The translations under genes and the position numbers were made by a program. This document shows positions 7,535 to 14,044 of a DNA stretch of 21,657 nt, in pieces. The notes under the pieces were generated by a model, which worked only from the letters and a program-made list of their open reading frames with translations, was not told where the DNA came from and did not search any database. How positions within the stretch are numbered: position 1 is the first letter of the stretch; each line of letters opens with the position of its first letter. The stretch comes from Lutibacter sp. (GTDB taxonomy: Bacteria > Bacteroidota > Bacteroidia > Flavobacteriales > Flavobacteriaceae), in NCBI GenBank assembly GCA_030748365.1, contig JASMME010000002.1, positions 1 through 21,657 on the forward strand, in the 5' to 3' direction.

Positions 7535-7567
7535 TTTGGGAAACACCACAAAAGTAGTGTAAATTTA
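7535..7567 (+). promoter_or_regulatory. Possible promoter of the sigma factor operon
   Basis: TTTG (7535-7538), 21 bases, then TAAATTTA (7560-7567), which matches the -7 consensus except for the last base and lies inside the palindrome GTAAATTTAC. The TTG start of the sigma gene is 46 bases downstream. It overlaps the minus-strand -7 box of the LuxE-like gene. Confidence 0.35.
7549..7556 (-). promoter_or_regulatory. -7 box TACTTTTG for the LuxE-like gene
   Basis: Minus-strand TACTTTTG fits TAnnTTTG and is 18 bases before the ATG at 7530, giving a short leader. This box decides the start codon, since the longer TTG-initiated version would begin upstream of it. Confidence 0.55.
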
Positions 7568-7612
7568 CGCAACCTATTCTCTTTTTAGGTATCTTATTAA
7601 CAGTTAAAACAA

Positions 7613-8155
7613 TTGGATTTGAGTTTACAGAAACTCATAAAACAATGTGCTAAGAACGATCGACAGGCACAACAGGAAATCTACCATCTCTACGCTGGTA
7701 GTTTGTTTTCTATATGCCTGAAGTACTCTAACAACAAACAAGAAGCGCAAGATAATTTTCAAGATGGTTTTATCACCATTTTTAAAAAAATCGGCCAGTT
7801 TGATTTTAGGGGATCTTTCGAAGGTTGGGCCAAGCGGGTGATGATAAACACCGTGTTGCTCAAGTACCGAAAGAAAAGTGTATTGAATATCGTTACGGAA
7901 GACATTCCGGACGAGGTAATTGTTGAGGTTGATGACGAAGAGATTTCGCTTGACTTCCTGCTAGATTTGATTCGTGGATTGCCAGAAAGGTACCGGTTGG
8001 TTTTTAACCTGTATGTCTTGGACGGCTACTCGCACCGGGAAATTGCAGGAATGCTAAAAATTGCCGAAGGCACGTCAAAGTCAAATTTGGCCAGGGCCAG
8101 GGTAATTTTAAGACAACAAATCGAGCGCTATCAAACGGGTCAGCAATCTATTTAG
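7613..8155 (+). CDS. ECF-type RNA polymerase sigma factor
   Basis: A 180-residue extracytoplasmic-function sigma factor. Region 2 spans about 25-90 with the typical DNFQDGFITIFKKIGQF helix and FEGWAKRVMINTVLLKYRK for -10 recognition. Region 4 (about 118-172) has the LPERYRLVFNLYVLDGYSHREIA helix-turn-helix and an NLARARVILRQQI recognition helix. Regions 1.1 and 3 are absent, as expected. The start is a TTG (7613; a second TTG at 7619 is possible). The next gene begins 21 bases after the stop and has the layout of a cognate anti-sigma protein with an outer-membrane sensor barrel, so this sigma factor probably responds to an envelope signal. The target genes cannot be named from the window. Confidence 0.93.
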   Translation: MDLSLQKLIKQCAKNDRQAQQEIYHLYAGSLFSICLKYSNNKQEAQDNFQDGFITIFKKIGQFDFRGSFEGWAKRVMINTVLLKYRKKSVLNIVTEDIPDEVIVEVDDEEISLDFLLDLIRGLPERYRLVFNLYVLDGYSHREIAGMLKIAEGTSKSNLARARVILRQQIERYQTGQQSI

Positions 8156-8176
8156 TAATAAAGAGAATGCGGTTTC

Positions 8177-9352
8177 GTGAGAGAGACAAAAAACATTGAC
8201 AGGCTTTTCCAGGAAAAGTTGAAGGATTTTGAGAAGTACCCCGGACAGGGTGCTTGGAGCGCTATAGAAAAAGAACTATCGCCAGTATCCCCTAAAAGAC
8301 GTTTTCGACCTTGGTATCGGATAGCGAGCATCGCGGCGGTGTTCTTGCTGCTGATGGGGGTCGGCTATCGTTACGAAATTCCCAATACCGATTTTTTTGA
8401 GAAAATGTTGGCCAACGGGCCTACAGAGTCCGTCGTTGTTGAAACCAGCCCTCAGGAGGATTCCAAGCCTTCCAATACACTGGTTGAAACAGCCAATATA
8501 CCCGAGGAAATACCCGTTTCTTCAGATATTTCCACATCGATAGCTGCTGTACAGGAAGTCAGTGATGATCTTTCAGAAAACAACAGGCTTTTAAAGGGAC
8601 AGGATCGCTCGGATATGGGCTTGGATTTTGCTGAAAACCCCTTATTTTCTACTTCTCCGTTTACAGCGCCCAAGACAGCCCCTTTATCAAACCGATTTAG
8701 CGTTGCAACCATCTTTGCCCCTATCTACCTAAGTGGCGTTGACAATGCCTCTCTGGGAACACAGCTTGGAAATGGAACAGTTGCTACCAACCTTTCCTAT
8801 GCCTACGGACTGAAAGTATCCTATCAATTAAGTAAGCGGATTAGCTTCCAGTCAGGGATTAACTTGATCAACATGGGGTATACGGCCAACCAGGTGCCTT
8901 TTGCTGCTACCATGGCGTCTGAAGGAGAACCTCTAACAAAGAGCCTTCCTAAAAATGAATCCCTAGTCAGCGGTAAAACGAACAATCAAAGTGTAACAAA
9001 CCTAAACAGGGTCTTTGGCTATGTGGAAATTCCTGTAGAAGTAAAATACCACCTGACAGAAGGCAGGTTGGGAATCAACCTGGTTGGTGGGTTCAGTACC
9101 CTCTTGCTCAACAGGGATGACATTTTTTTACAAAACGACTTTGACAAACAAGACCTAAACGGATTGGAGACACTGCGCAGTGTTAATTTTACCGGAAATA
9201 TCGGATTGGATGTTGATTATTCCATCCGCAAGAACCTATACCTGAACATCTCACCCATGTTCAAACTACAGACCAATGCCTTCTCTAGGAATGCAGACAA
9301 TGTGTTGCCCTACTATATAGGGGTATACACAGGTGTAAATTATCAGTTTTAG
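8177..9352 (+). CDS. Dual-membrane anti-sigma-like protein with C-terminal outer-membrane barrel
   Basis: Three parts are visible in 391 residues. Residues 1-45 form a charged, helical, cytoplasmic-type segment (IDRLFQEKLKDFEKYPGQGAW), of the kind often seen beside ECF factors in Bacteroidota. Residues 48-64 are one transmembrane helix preceded by a basic RRFRPWYR stretch. Residues 65-170 are a Ser/Thr/Pro- and acid-rich linker that could cross the periplasm. Residues 170-391 have alternating amphipathic strands and end in GVYTGVNYQF, with the terminal Phe of outer-membrane barrels. The start is GTG at 8177. The architecture matches the dual membrane-spanning anti-sigma factors (Dma) reported in Bacteroides thetaiotaomicron. 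A function as anti-sigma factor for the preceding ECF factor is inferred from the order and layout. Confidence 0.75.
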   Translation: MRETKNIDRLFQEKLKDFEKYPGQGAWSAIEKELSPVSPKRRFRPWYRIASIAAVFLLLMGVGYRYEIPNTDFFEKMLANGPTESVVVETSPQEDSKPSNTLVETANIPEEIPVSSDISTSIAAVQEVSDDLSENNRLLKGQDRSDMGLDFAENPLFSTSPFTAPKTAPLSNRFSVATIFAPIYLSGVDNASLGTQLGNGTVATNLSYAYGLKVSYQLSKRISFQSGINLINMGYTANQVPFAATMASEGEPLTKSLPKNESLVSGKTNNQSVTNLNRVFGYVEIPVEVKYHLTEGRLGINLVGGFSTLLLNRDDIFLQNDFDKQDLNGLETLRSVNFTGNIGLDVDYSIRKNLYLNISPMFKLQTNAFSRNADNVLPYYIGVYTGVNYQF

Positions 9353-9384
9353 TTGGTTTATTATTTGGTTGGTTACCAAATTTT
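9353..9384 (+). repeat. TTGGTT-rich element, copy 1
   Basis: Immediately after the stop codon of the barrel protein: TTGGTT, a T/A-rich spacer, ATTTGGTTGGTTA and CCAAATTTT. It is followed seven bases later by a strong terminator. A similar block (copy 2, 13141-13180 minus) also precedes a terminator, with TTGGTT and ATTTGATTGGTTA in the same order. Function unknown. Confidence 0.4.
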
Positions 9385-9390
9385 AAAGGA

Positions 9391-9428
9391 GAAAAGTCGT
9401 TTCAAAATTGAAACGACTTTTCTTTTTA
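9391..9428 (+). terminator. Strong intrinsic terminator after the sigma/anti-sigma operon
   Basis: A perfect inverted repeat pairs GAAAAGTCGTTTCAA (9391-9405) with its complement (9408-9422), 15 bp in principle and about 13 bp allowing a normal loop, followed by CTTTTTAT. It closes the operon 39 bases after the stop. Confidence 0.9.
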
Positions 9429-9444
9429 TCAGTGTTATTATTCG

Positions 9445-9452
9445 TAAATTTG
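9445..9452 (+). promoter_or_regulatory. -7 box TAAATTTG for the aldehyde dehydrogenase gene
   Basis: Exact TAnnTTTG match lying between the preceding terminator and the ATG at 9482, 29 bases upstream of it. It supports starting the gene at 9482 rather than at upstream in-frame codons, which would run back through the terminator. Confidence 0.6.
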
Positions 9453-9481
9453 CCCAAACCAATTATAATAGAAGATACACC

Positions 9482-11035
9482 ATGAAAACCACAGAAAACA
9501 GTAAACGTATCGAAGATACGTTGCATACACTGGGACTCAAAAAACAAAATCCGGGGACTGCTACCGGCACTGTGTTTTTTGGAAATGGCCCGCAGATCGA
9601 TTCCTATTCTCCTGTTGACGGAAGTCTTATCGGAAGTGTCAGCAGCACCACGGCCGCTGATTATGAAAAGGTAATGAGTACCGCACAGGACGCTTTTAAA
9701 ACATGGCGCTTGATGCCTGCCCCCCAACGGGGAGATATTGTCCGTCAGTTTGGCGATAAATTACGTACGCTAAAACAGCCACTAGGCGCCCTTGTTTCTT
9801 ATGAAATGGGAAAATCCTTACAAGAAGGGCTGGGCGAAGTACAGGAAATGATTGATATCTGTGATTTTGCGGTGGGCCTCTCCCGTCAGTTACACGGCCT
9901 CACCATGCACTCGGAACGCGTAGGACACAGGATGTATGAACAATACCACCCACTGGGAATCGTGGGAATTATTTCCGCTTTTAACTTCCCGGTAGCCGTT
10001 TGGTGCTGGAATACTGCCCTCGCTTGGATTTGTGGGGATGTATGTGTGTGGAAAGCTTCCGAAAAAACGCCTTTGTGCAGCATTGCCTGCCAGCACATCA
10101 TTGCCTCAGTCTTGGAAGAGAATAATTTACCAGAAGGTATTTCCTGTATTATCAATGGCGATTATACCGTTGGTGAAATGATGACCACTGACAAGCGAAT
10201 CCCATTGATCTCTGCAACAGGTTCAACCAGGATGGGTAAGATTGTGGGACGTACCGTAGGAGAGCGTCTGGGCAAATCATTGCTAGAGCTCGGTGGCAAC
10301 AATGCGATTATCGTGAGCCCGGATGCCGATATCAAAATGACAGTGATTGGCGCGGTCTTTGGCGCGGTTGGAACCGCGGGTCAACGGTGTACTTCCACCC
10401 GTAGACTGATTGTGCACGAAGCTGTATACGATCAGGTAAAAACAGCCTTGATAGCAGCCTATAAACAATTGCGAATTGGCAACCCACTGGATGAGCAAAA
10501 CCACGTAGGGCCCCTAATTGATACGGACGCTGTACGGATGTACGAAACGGCTCTTAAGAAAGTACAAGAATCGGGAGGTTCGCTCCTGGTTGAAGGGGGT
10601 GTACTTCAGGGAGAAGGCTACGAAAGTGGCTGCTATGTAAAGCCAGCCATTGCTGAGGCTAAGAATGATTTTGACATTGTACAACACGAAACATTTGCTC
10701 CGATTCTGTATCTTTTAAAGTACAGCGGGTCGGTTGACAATGCCATTGACATCCAAAACAATGTGGCACAGGGACTGTCCTCTGCCATCATGACCAATAA
10801 CCTGCGCGAAGCGGAACTTTTCTTATCACATGCCGGTTCAGACTGCGGGATTGCCAATGTAAATATTGGAACCTCTGGCGCTGAAATCGGGGGCGCCTTT
10901 GGCGGGGAAAAAGAGACCGGAGGTGGAAGAGAATCCGGTTCCGATGCCTGGAAGGTTTATATGAGGCGACAAACCAATACGATCAACTATACCACGGAAC
11001 TACCGCTGGCTCAAGGGATCAAATTTGACCTATAA
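9482..11035 (+). CDS. ALDH7/antiquitin-type aldehyde dehydrogenase (aminoadipate-semialdehyde type)
   Basis: NAD(P)-dependent aldehyde dehydrogenase of 517 residues. The antiquitin group is indicated by the SYSPVDGSLIGSV strand near 41-53, AFNFPVAVWCWN with Asn169, LELGGNNAII with the general base Glu269, and GTAGQRCTSTRR with catalytic Cys303. The C-terminal GAFGGEKETGGGRESGSDAWK is also typical. ALDH7 enzymes commonly oxidise alpha-aminoadipate semialdehyde (piperideine-6-carboxylate) in lysine breakdown. No lysine-degradation gene is adjacent, so the physiological substrate is inferred from the family. The open frame extends back to 9353, but those 43 codons lie across the terminator and promoter and are not ALDH-like; ATG 9482 is chosen. 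It is transcribed alone between two terminators. Confidence 0.9.
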   Translation: MKTTENSKRIEDTLHTLGLKKQNPGTATGTVFFGNGPQIDSYSPVDGSLIGSVSSTTAADYEKVMSTAQDAFKTWRLMPAPQRGDIVRQFGDKLRTLKQPLGALVSYEMGKSLQEGLGEVQEMIDICDFAVGLSRQLHGLTMHSERVGHRMYEQYHPLGIVGIISAFNFPVAVWCWNTALAWICGDVCVWKASEKTPLCSIACQHIIASVLEENNLPEGISCIINGDYTVGEMMTTDKRIPLISATGSTRMGKIVGRTVGERLGKSLLELGGNNAIIVSPDADIKMTVIGAVFGAVGTAGQRCTSTRRLIVHEAVYDQVKTALIAAYKQLRIGNPLDEQNHVGPLIDTDAVRMYETALKKVQESGGSLLVEGGVLQGEGYESGCYVKPAIAEAKNDFDIVQHETFAPILYLLKYSGSVDNAIDIQNNVAQGLSSAIMTNNLREAELFLSHAGSDCGIANVNIGTSGAEIGGAFGGEKETGGGRESGSDAWKVYMRRQTNTINYTTELPLAQGIKFDL

Positions 11036-11040
11036 ATAAT

Positions 11041-11068
11041 AAAAAGCCACTGTTTCAGTGGCTTTTTT
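11041..11068. terminator. Bidirectional terminator between converging genes
   Basis: AAAAAGCCACTG (11041-11052), loop TTT, CAGTGGCTTTTTT (11056-11068). It has a T run on both strands, so it can end both the aldehyde dehydrogenase gene (stop 5 bases before) and the AlbA_2 gene coming from the right (stop 9 bases after). Confidence 0.9.
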
Positions 11069-11077
11069 AATAAATGT

Positions 11078-12220
11078 TTAGGACTGGTATTTTACCTTTC
11101 GCAGAACCCGTAGGGCTTCCTTGTACTTGATATAGGCAGTCTTGTCTTCCCGCAACTTTAGATAGGGCCCGGTAGCCACCAATTTGAGGTAGGCGTCGGG
11201 TAGCTGGTTTAAGACGCAGATCATATAATTGGTGGGCAGGATCTCTAGGACGGTCATTTCCGAATCGTCGAGTTCCTGGTTTTTACGTAGCTTATCAAAA
11301 AGGATGTTACAGTTGTTAAAGAGGTGGTGCAGTTCCTTTTTGTCGAATTTCGGAGGTTCAAACAAGAGTTCGCTTACGATATCGTGTTTGCCGTTGTTCT
11401 TAAAATGAATCACGGTCTTTTCCAGGGGGAAATAGTCAAAATCATCATTGATGCCCAGATAGATAAATTCTGTAATGATAAAAGACTGGTCGTTATAAGC
11501 GATTTTCACCTCGTCCAGGGCAGAGTAGAACAGCCGCACCTGTTCGTTGATCAGTTCAATGTCTACCCGGGAATAGAAAGTTTCCTCATTTAATATTTTC
11601 TTTTCACCGGCCCAACAAAGTACAAATTGTTCGTTGAACACCTTGTAGGTGGGCTGGTATTCTTTGGGGTGCCGTTCGAAAAAATCAAAGACCCCGTCTA
11701 GGGTGAGCTGTATATTGTTGCTAGCGTTCTTTTCTATGGCTTTTACGATGGCCTCGTTCGTACTTTTCAGTTCGTAAGGTCCCAGGGTAGACATGGAAGT
11801 ACTCCCCCTACGGTAAAAAACCTTGCCACGTACGTATTTCCATATGGGTTTTTTAAGGGCCGTTACCCGGTTGTAGGGGTGGATGGTAACCAGGCCGACT
11901 ACCTTGTGCCTCGGCAACCTAGGAAAGGCAACGTTCTCGTACTGGATCTTGGGCGGATACTTTAAATAGGAATTTATCAGGTTTTGGATCTTACTATCAT
12001 CAAAAAAATCAACCCCCACTATTTTGTCCATCTTGTCTTCAATCCCGATGACGATATAAGCATTGTTCTTCGGATTGGAGTTAGACAGTGCACATACGTG
12101 TTTTAAAAATTTGGCCTTTCCTTCCTTGCTGCCCAACGTAATCTTGCGCTTCTTATCGTAGAAGCTGTTCTCGTCATTATGGGCGAGCAGATTTTTGATT
12201 AAAAGGCGTTTATTGATCAT
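11078..12220 (-). CDS. AlbA_2 (Schlafen-type divergent AAA) domain protein
   Basis: A 380-residue cytoplasmic protein with an AlbA_2 fold in the N-terminal 140 residues: LSNSNPKNNAYIVIGIEDK, then GVDFFDDSKIQNLINSYL, and KYVRGKVFYRRGSTS at about 128-142. These are the standard landmarks of the domain, which in other proteins binds nucleic acid or nucleotide; it is often annotated as putative DNA-binding or ATP-binding. The remaining 240 residues, with FEPPKFDKKELHHLFNN and a lysine-rich end, match nothing I know. The ATG overlaps the end of the SDR gene by 11 bases (ATGATCAATAA holds both start and stop), so the two are translationally coupled, though no functional link is obvious. Confidence 0.78.
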   Translation of the reverse strand: MINKRLLIKNLLAHNDENSFYDKKRKITLGSKEGKAKFLKHVCALSNSNPKNNAYIVIGIEDKMDKIVGVDFFDDSKIQNLINSYLKYPPKIQYENVAFPRLPRHKVVGLVTIHPYNRVTALKKPIWKYVRGKVFYRRGSTSMSTLGPYELKSTNEAIVKAIEKNASNNIQLTLDGVFDFFERHPKEYQPTYKVFNEQFVLCWAGEKKILNEETFYSRVDIELINEQVRLFYSALDEVKIAYNDQSFIITEFIYLGINDDFDYFPLEKTVIHFKNNGKHDIVSELLFEPPKFDKKELHHLFNNCNILFDKLRKNQELDDSEMTVLEILPTNYMICVLNQLPDAYLKLVATGPYLKLREDKTAYIKYKEALRVLRKVKYQS

Positions 12221-12983
12221 CAGAATGCTGGTTTTTCCTTAGCAAGTGTGCGCTGGCCTGGGCCGATGGATATACGACCAGGTCTTCAATGGTTACTTGT
12301 GGTGGTCGGGTGATGACAAAATAAATAATATCAGCAATATCTGCTGCTTGCAAAGCCGTATAACCCTCATAAACTTTTTGGGCACGGGTTTCATCGCCCT
12401 TAAAACGCACCTTGGAAAAATTGGTTTCCACAGCTCCTGGATGAATAGCAGATACGCGAATATCATACTCATTTAGGTCTAAACGCATGGCTTTGTTAAG
12501 GGCATTTACAGCATGTTTGGAGGCGCAGTAAACGTTTCCTTTTGCATAGACCTCCTTTCCAGCCACAGAGCCGATATTGACGATGCTACCGTGGTTGCGA
12601 CGAATCATCACCGGCAAGACTGCCTTGGTAATGTACAACAAACCTTTTACATTGGTATCTATCATGGCATCCCAATCTGCTACACTTCCCGTTTGCAGGG
12701 TGCTCAGCCCGTGTGCATTTCCCGCGTTGTTGATGAGTATATCGATGTTTTGAAAATCGGGAGGTAGTCCTTCCACCGCCTTACAAACAGCTTCTCTATC
12801 TCGGAGGTCAAAATTCAGGGAAAGGACCTTGGTGTGTTTTCCTAGCGTTTCCTGAAGGTTCTTAAGAGCGGTTTGGTTCCTACCACATAGCACCAATGCA
12901 ATGCCGTGTTGGGCAAATAGGCTGGCAGTGGCTTTTCCAATGCCGGAAGTAGCACCTGTAATTAGGGCGATTTGGGGTTTCAT
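12210..12983 (-). CDS. SDR-family NAD(P)-dependent oxidoreductase
   Basis: Classical short-chain dehydrogenase/reductase of 257 residues. The cofactor motif TGATSGIG is at 10-17, NNAG at 85-88, the catalytic Asn111, Ser139 (NIGSVAG), Tyr152 and Lys156 (YCASK) are all present. The sequence HPGAVETNFSKVRFKGDE and the overall form are like the YdfG group, which acts on 3-hydroxy acids such as serine and 3-hydroxypropionate; that is the best guess for a substrate. Arg/Asn residues after the second strand (CGRNQ) suggest NADP(H) preference. It leads a two-gene unit with the AlbA_2 gene. A near-palindrome at 13039-13061, 56 bases upstream, could be its operator. Confidence 0.9.
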   Translation of the reverse strand: MKPQIALITGATSGIGKATASLFAQHGIALVLCGRNQTALKNLQETLGKHTKVLSLNFDLRDREAVCKAVEGLPPDFQNIDILINNAGNAHGLSTLQTGSVADWDAMIDTNVKGLLYITKAVLPVMIRRNHGSIVNIGSVAGKEVYAKGNVYCASKHAVNALNKAMRLDLNEYDIRVSAIHPGAVETNFSKVRFKGDETRAQKVYEGYTALQAADIADIIYFVITRPPQVTIEDLVVYPSAQASAHLLRKNQHSDDQ

Positions 12984-13038
12984 ATGCTTCTTTTTTAGTG
13001 TCGTTAGTCGGATGAAACTGGGTAAACAAACGGGGGTT

Positions 13039-13061
13039 TATAGCGGTGTATACAGGCTATA
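13039..13061. promoter_or_regulatory. Operator-like dyad upstream of the SDR gene
   Basis: TATAGC (13039-13044) and GCTATA (13056-13061) flank the perfect palindrome TGTATACA (13047-13054); the arms are offset by one base. It is 56 bases before the SDR start in a region otherwise without genes (12984-13103, where nothing else stands out). Spacing and symmetry suit a dimeric regulator; none is identified. Confidence 0.4.
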
Positions 13062-13105
13062 ACTTATATATTTATTTGACAGTCATCATCTTGGATTAAA
13101 TATAC

Positions 13106-13138
13106 AAAAAAACGGCGCCCTAGCGAGCACCGTTTTTT
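13106..13138 (-). terminator. Intrinsic terminator of the sigma-54 RNA
   Basis: On the minus strand AAAAAACGG and CCGTTTTTT pair, with a further GC/GC extension after one mismatch, and a T run follows (13112-13106). A run of Ts is also present on the plus strand, but no plus-strand gene ends here. It is 250 bases past the lipoprotein stop, so it more plausibly ends the RNA that starts near 13267. Confidence 0.7.
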
Positions 13139-13140
13139 CT

Positions 13141-13180
13141 AAATTGGTTATTACTAACCAATCAAATCAACTAACCAAAC
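13141..13180 (-). repeat. TTGGTT-rich element, copy 2
   Basis: Minus strand: TTTGGTTAGTTGATTTGATT, then GGTTAGTAATAACCAATTT. ATTGGTTA/TAACCAAT (13143-13150 with 13155-13162) forms an 8-bp hairpin with a 4-base loop. As in copy 1 it lies just ahead of a terminator. Confidence 0.4.
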
Positions 13181-13276
13181 TTTATTTTTCACCTAATTTT
13201 TAAAAGGTATCTTTTTCAAATGTGTTGCTTCCGTATAAAGGAAGTAGGTCTTTGCATCAAGACGCTGTTAAAGGAG

Positions 13277-13293
13277 AAGCAATTTCTATGCCA
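13277..13293 (-). promoter_or_regulatory. Sigma-54 (RpoN) promoter
   Basis: Minus-strand TGGCATAGAAATTGCTT fits the -24/-12 consensus TGGCAC-N5-TTGCW with one change: GG (13292-13291) and GC (13280-13279) are separated by exactly 10 bases. Upstream (13300-13345) are AT-rich inverted repeats such as TTGTTAAAAAACAA that could host an activator or a bend. It points away from the lipoprotein gene, so it is not its promoter. Confidence 0.7.
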
Positions 13294-13387
13294 AACTTTG
13301 TTTTTTAACAAAAAAAGAAGGTTTTTTATAAAAAAGTTAAAAATACCCTGGGGAAGAATGGCACCTTAGCGGTCTAGCACGGCTTGT

Positions 13388-13870
13388 TTATTCAGGTAGA
13401 TGCTGGTCATTTTTCTTGGGCAACAGCTTGACTTTACAAAAAGCATGTAAGCCCTGGTAAGTATAACCAATTACCGCCTCTTCCTTGTGAAGTACAAAAG
13501 GTATTTTCCCGACAGGTAACAAGGAGTTGCCGTATTCTTCCCTAGGATTGCGGTGTAGAACCATTTTTTTTCGGGGATGGGTAAACACGGCACTATACCG
13601 GGTTCCTGACACCGTTTTCACCGATTTAAACAGCCCTTGTTGTTGTCTGAAATACACCGTATCCAGTGATACGTCGGGCTTATCGATTTGTATATGAACC
13701 TGTAGGCCGCCAACCCCTGGTTGTCCGCCTTTCCAGTGCTGGTAGGTAGCTGATTCAATGTTAAAGGGCGGTGTGTCAACCAGGCGGACGTCCTTGTTTT
13801 TAAGCAGGGCACAGGCCGATACACTTAGTAGCAGGAGACCGGCACTAAAGATAGCAAGTGTTTTTTTCAT
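13388..13870 (-). CDS. Small lipoprotein of unknown function
   Basis: A 160-residue lipoprotein: MKKTLAIFSAGLLLLSVSAC is a type II signal peptide with the lipidated Cys at residue 20. The mature part looks beta-rich (GVGGLQVHIQIDKPDVSLDTVYFRQQQ) and includes two basic patches, but no catalytic motif is seen. It resembles small flavobacterial lipoproteins with an LDSVYFRG-like strand that are annotated as hypothetical; I know no function. The open frame starts at 13978, but the first 36 codons are lysine- and phenylalanine-rich and precede the signal peptide, so ATG 13870 is chosen. It is separated from the atp operon by a terminator (13984-14013) and ends without a close terminator of its own. 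Confidence 0.75.
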   Translation of the reverse strand: MKKTLAIFSAGLLLLSVSACALLKNKDVRLVDTPPFNIESATYQHWKGGQPGVGGLQVHIQIDKPDVSLDTVYFRQQQGLFKSVKTVSGTRYSAVFTHPRKKMVLHRNPREEYGNSLLPVGKIPFVLHKEEAVIGYTYQGLHAFCKVKLLPKKNDQHLPE

Positions 13871-13983
13871 TTTATAGAGCCTTGACTTTTTAAAAATAGC
13901 AAAATAAATTTTAAAAAAAATACCTGGCCTTTTTTTAACCGATAAAATTTTGGTAACAGCCGAAAAAAGGGATACCAAGGCAT

Positions 13984-14013
13984 AAAAAAAGACCTTAGTA
14001 ACTAAGGTCTTTT
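13984..14013 (-). terminator. Terminator of the ATP synthase operon
   Basis: Minus strand: AAAAGACCTTAG, loop TTA, CTAAGGTCTTTT, then a T run (13990-13984); 12-bp perfect stem. It lies 31 bases after the atpG stop and closes the operon. Confidence 0.9.
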
Positions 14014-14044
14014 AAATGTATGGTTTTAAAAAGCGCTATACCCG

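Larger units (their letters stand above)
13106..13267 (-). ncRNA. Candidate sigma-54-dependent small RNA
   Basis: From a predicted start near 13267 (about 12 bases after the -12 GC) to the terminator is roughly 160 nt. Visible structure: a short hairpin CTTCC/GGAAG (13244-13240 with 13232-13228), ACCT/AGGT pairing further on, the TTGGTT-rich block with an 8-bp hairpin (13143-13162), and the terminator. A 13-codon ORF, MQRPTSFIRKQHI (13257-13216), and an 11-codon GTG ORF reading into the TTGGTT block exist, so a leader peptide or small protein cannot be excluded. The region is otherwise non-coding on both strands. I could not match it to a known RNA; the Flavo-1 motif of Flavobacteria would be one family to test. 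Confidence 0.5.

Noticed and set aside
6553..9352. Possible bioluminescence (lux) link because of the LuxE-like gene
   Set aside because: No luxA, luxB, luxC or luxD genes are present, and LuxE/PaaK-like acyl-adenylating proteins are widespread in non-luminous Bacteroidota.
9353..9481. 43-codon N-terminal extension of the aldehyde dehydrogenase
   Set aside because: It crosses a strong terminator and a -7 box and does not resemble ALDH7; the gene starts at 9482.
13113..13132. Similarity of the terminator loop (CCTAGCGAGC) to the REP-like element near 170
   Set aside because: Only a short shared CTAGCG/AGC core with different spacing; too little to call a second REP copy.
13871..13978. 36-codon extension of the small lipoprotein
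   Set aside because: It would bury the type II signal peptide internally; the lipobox fits a start at 13870.
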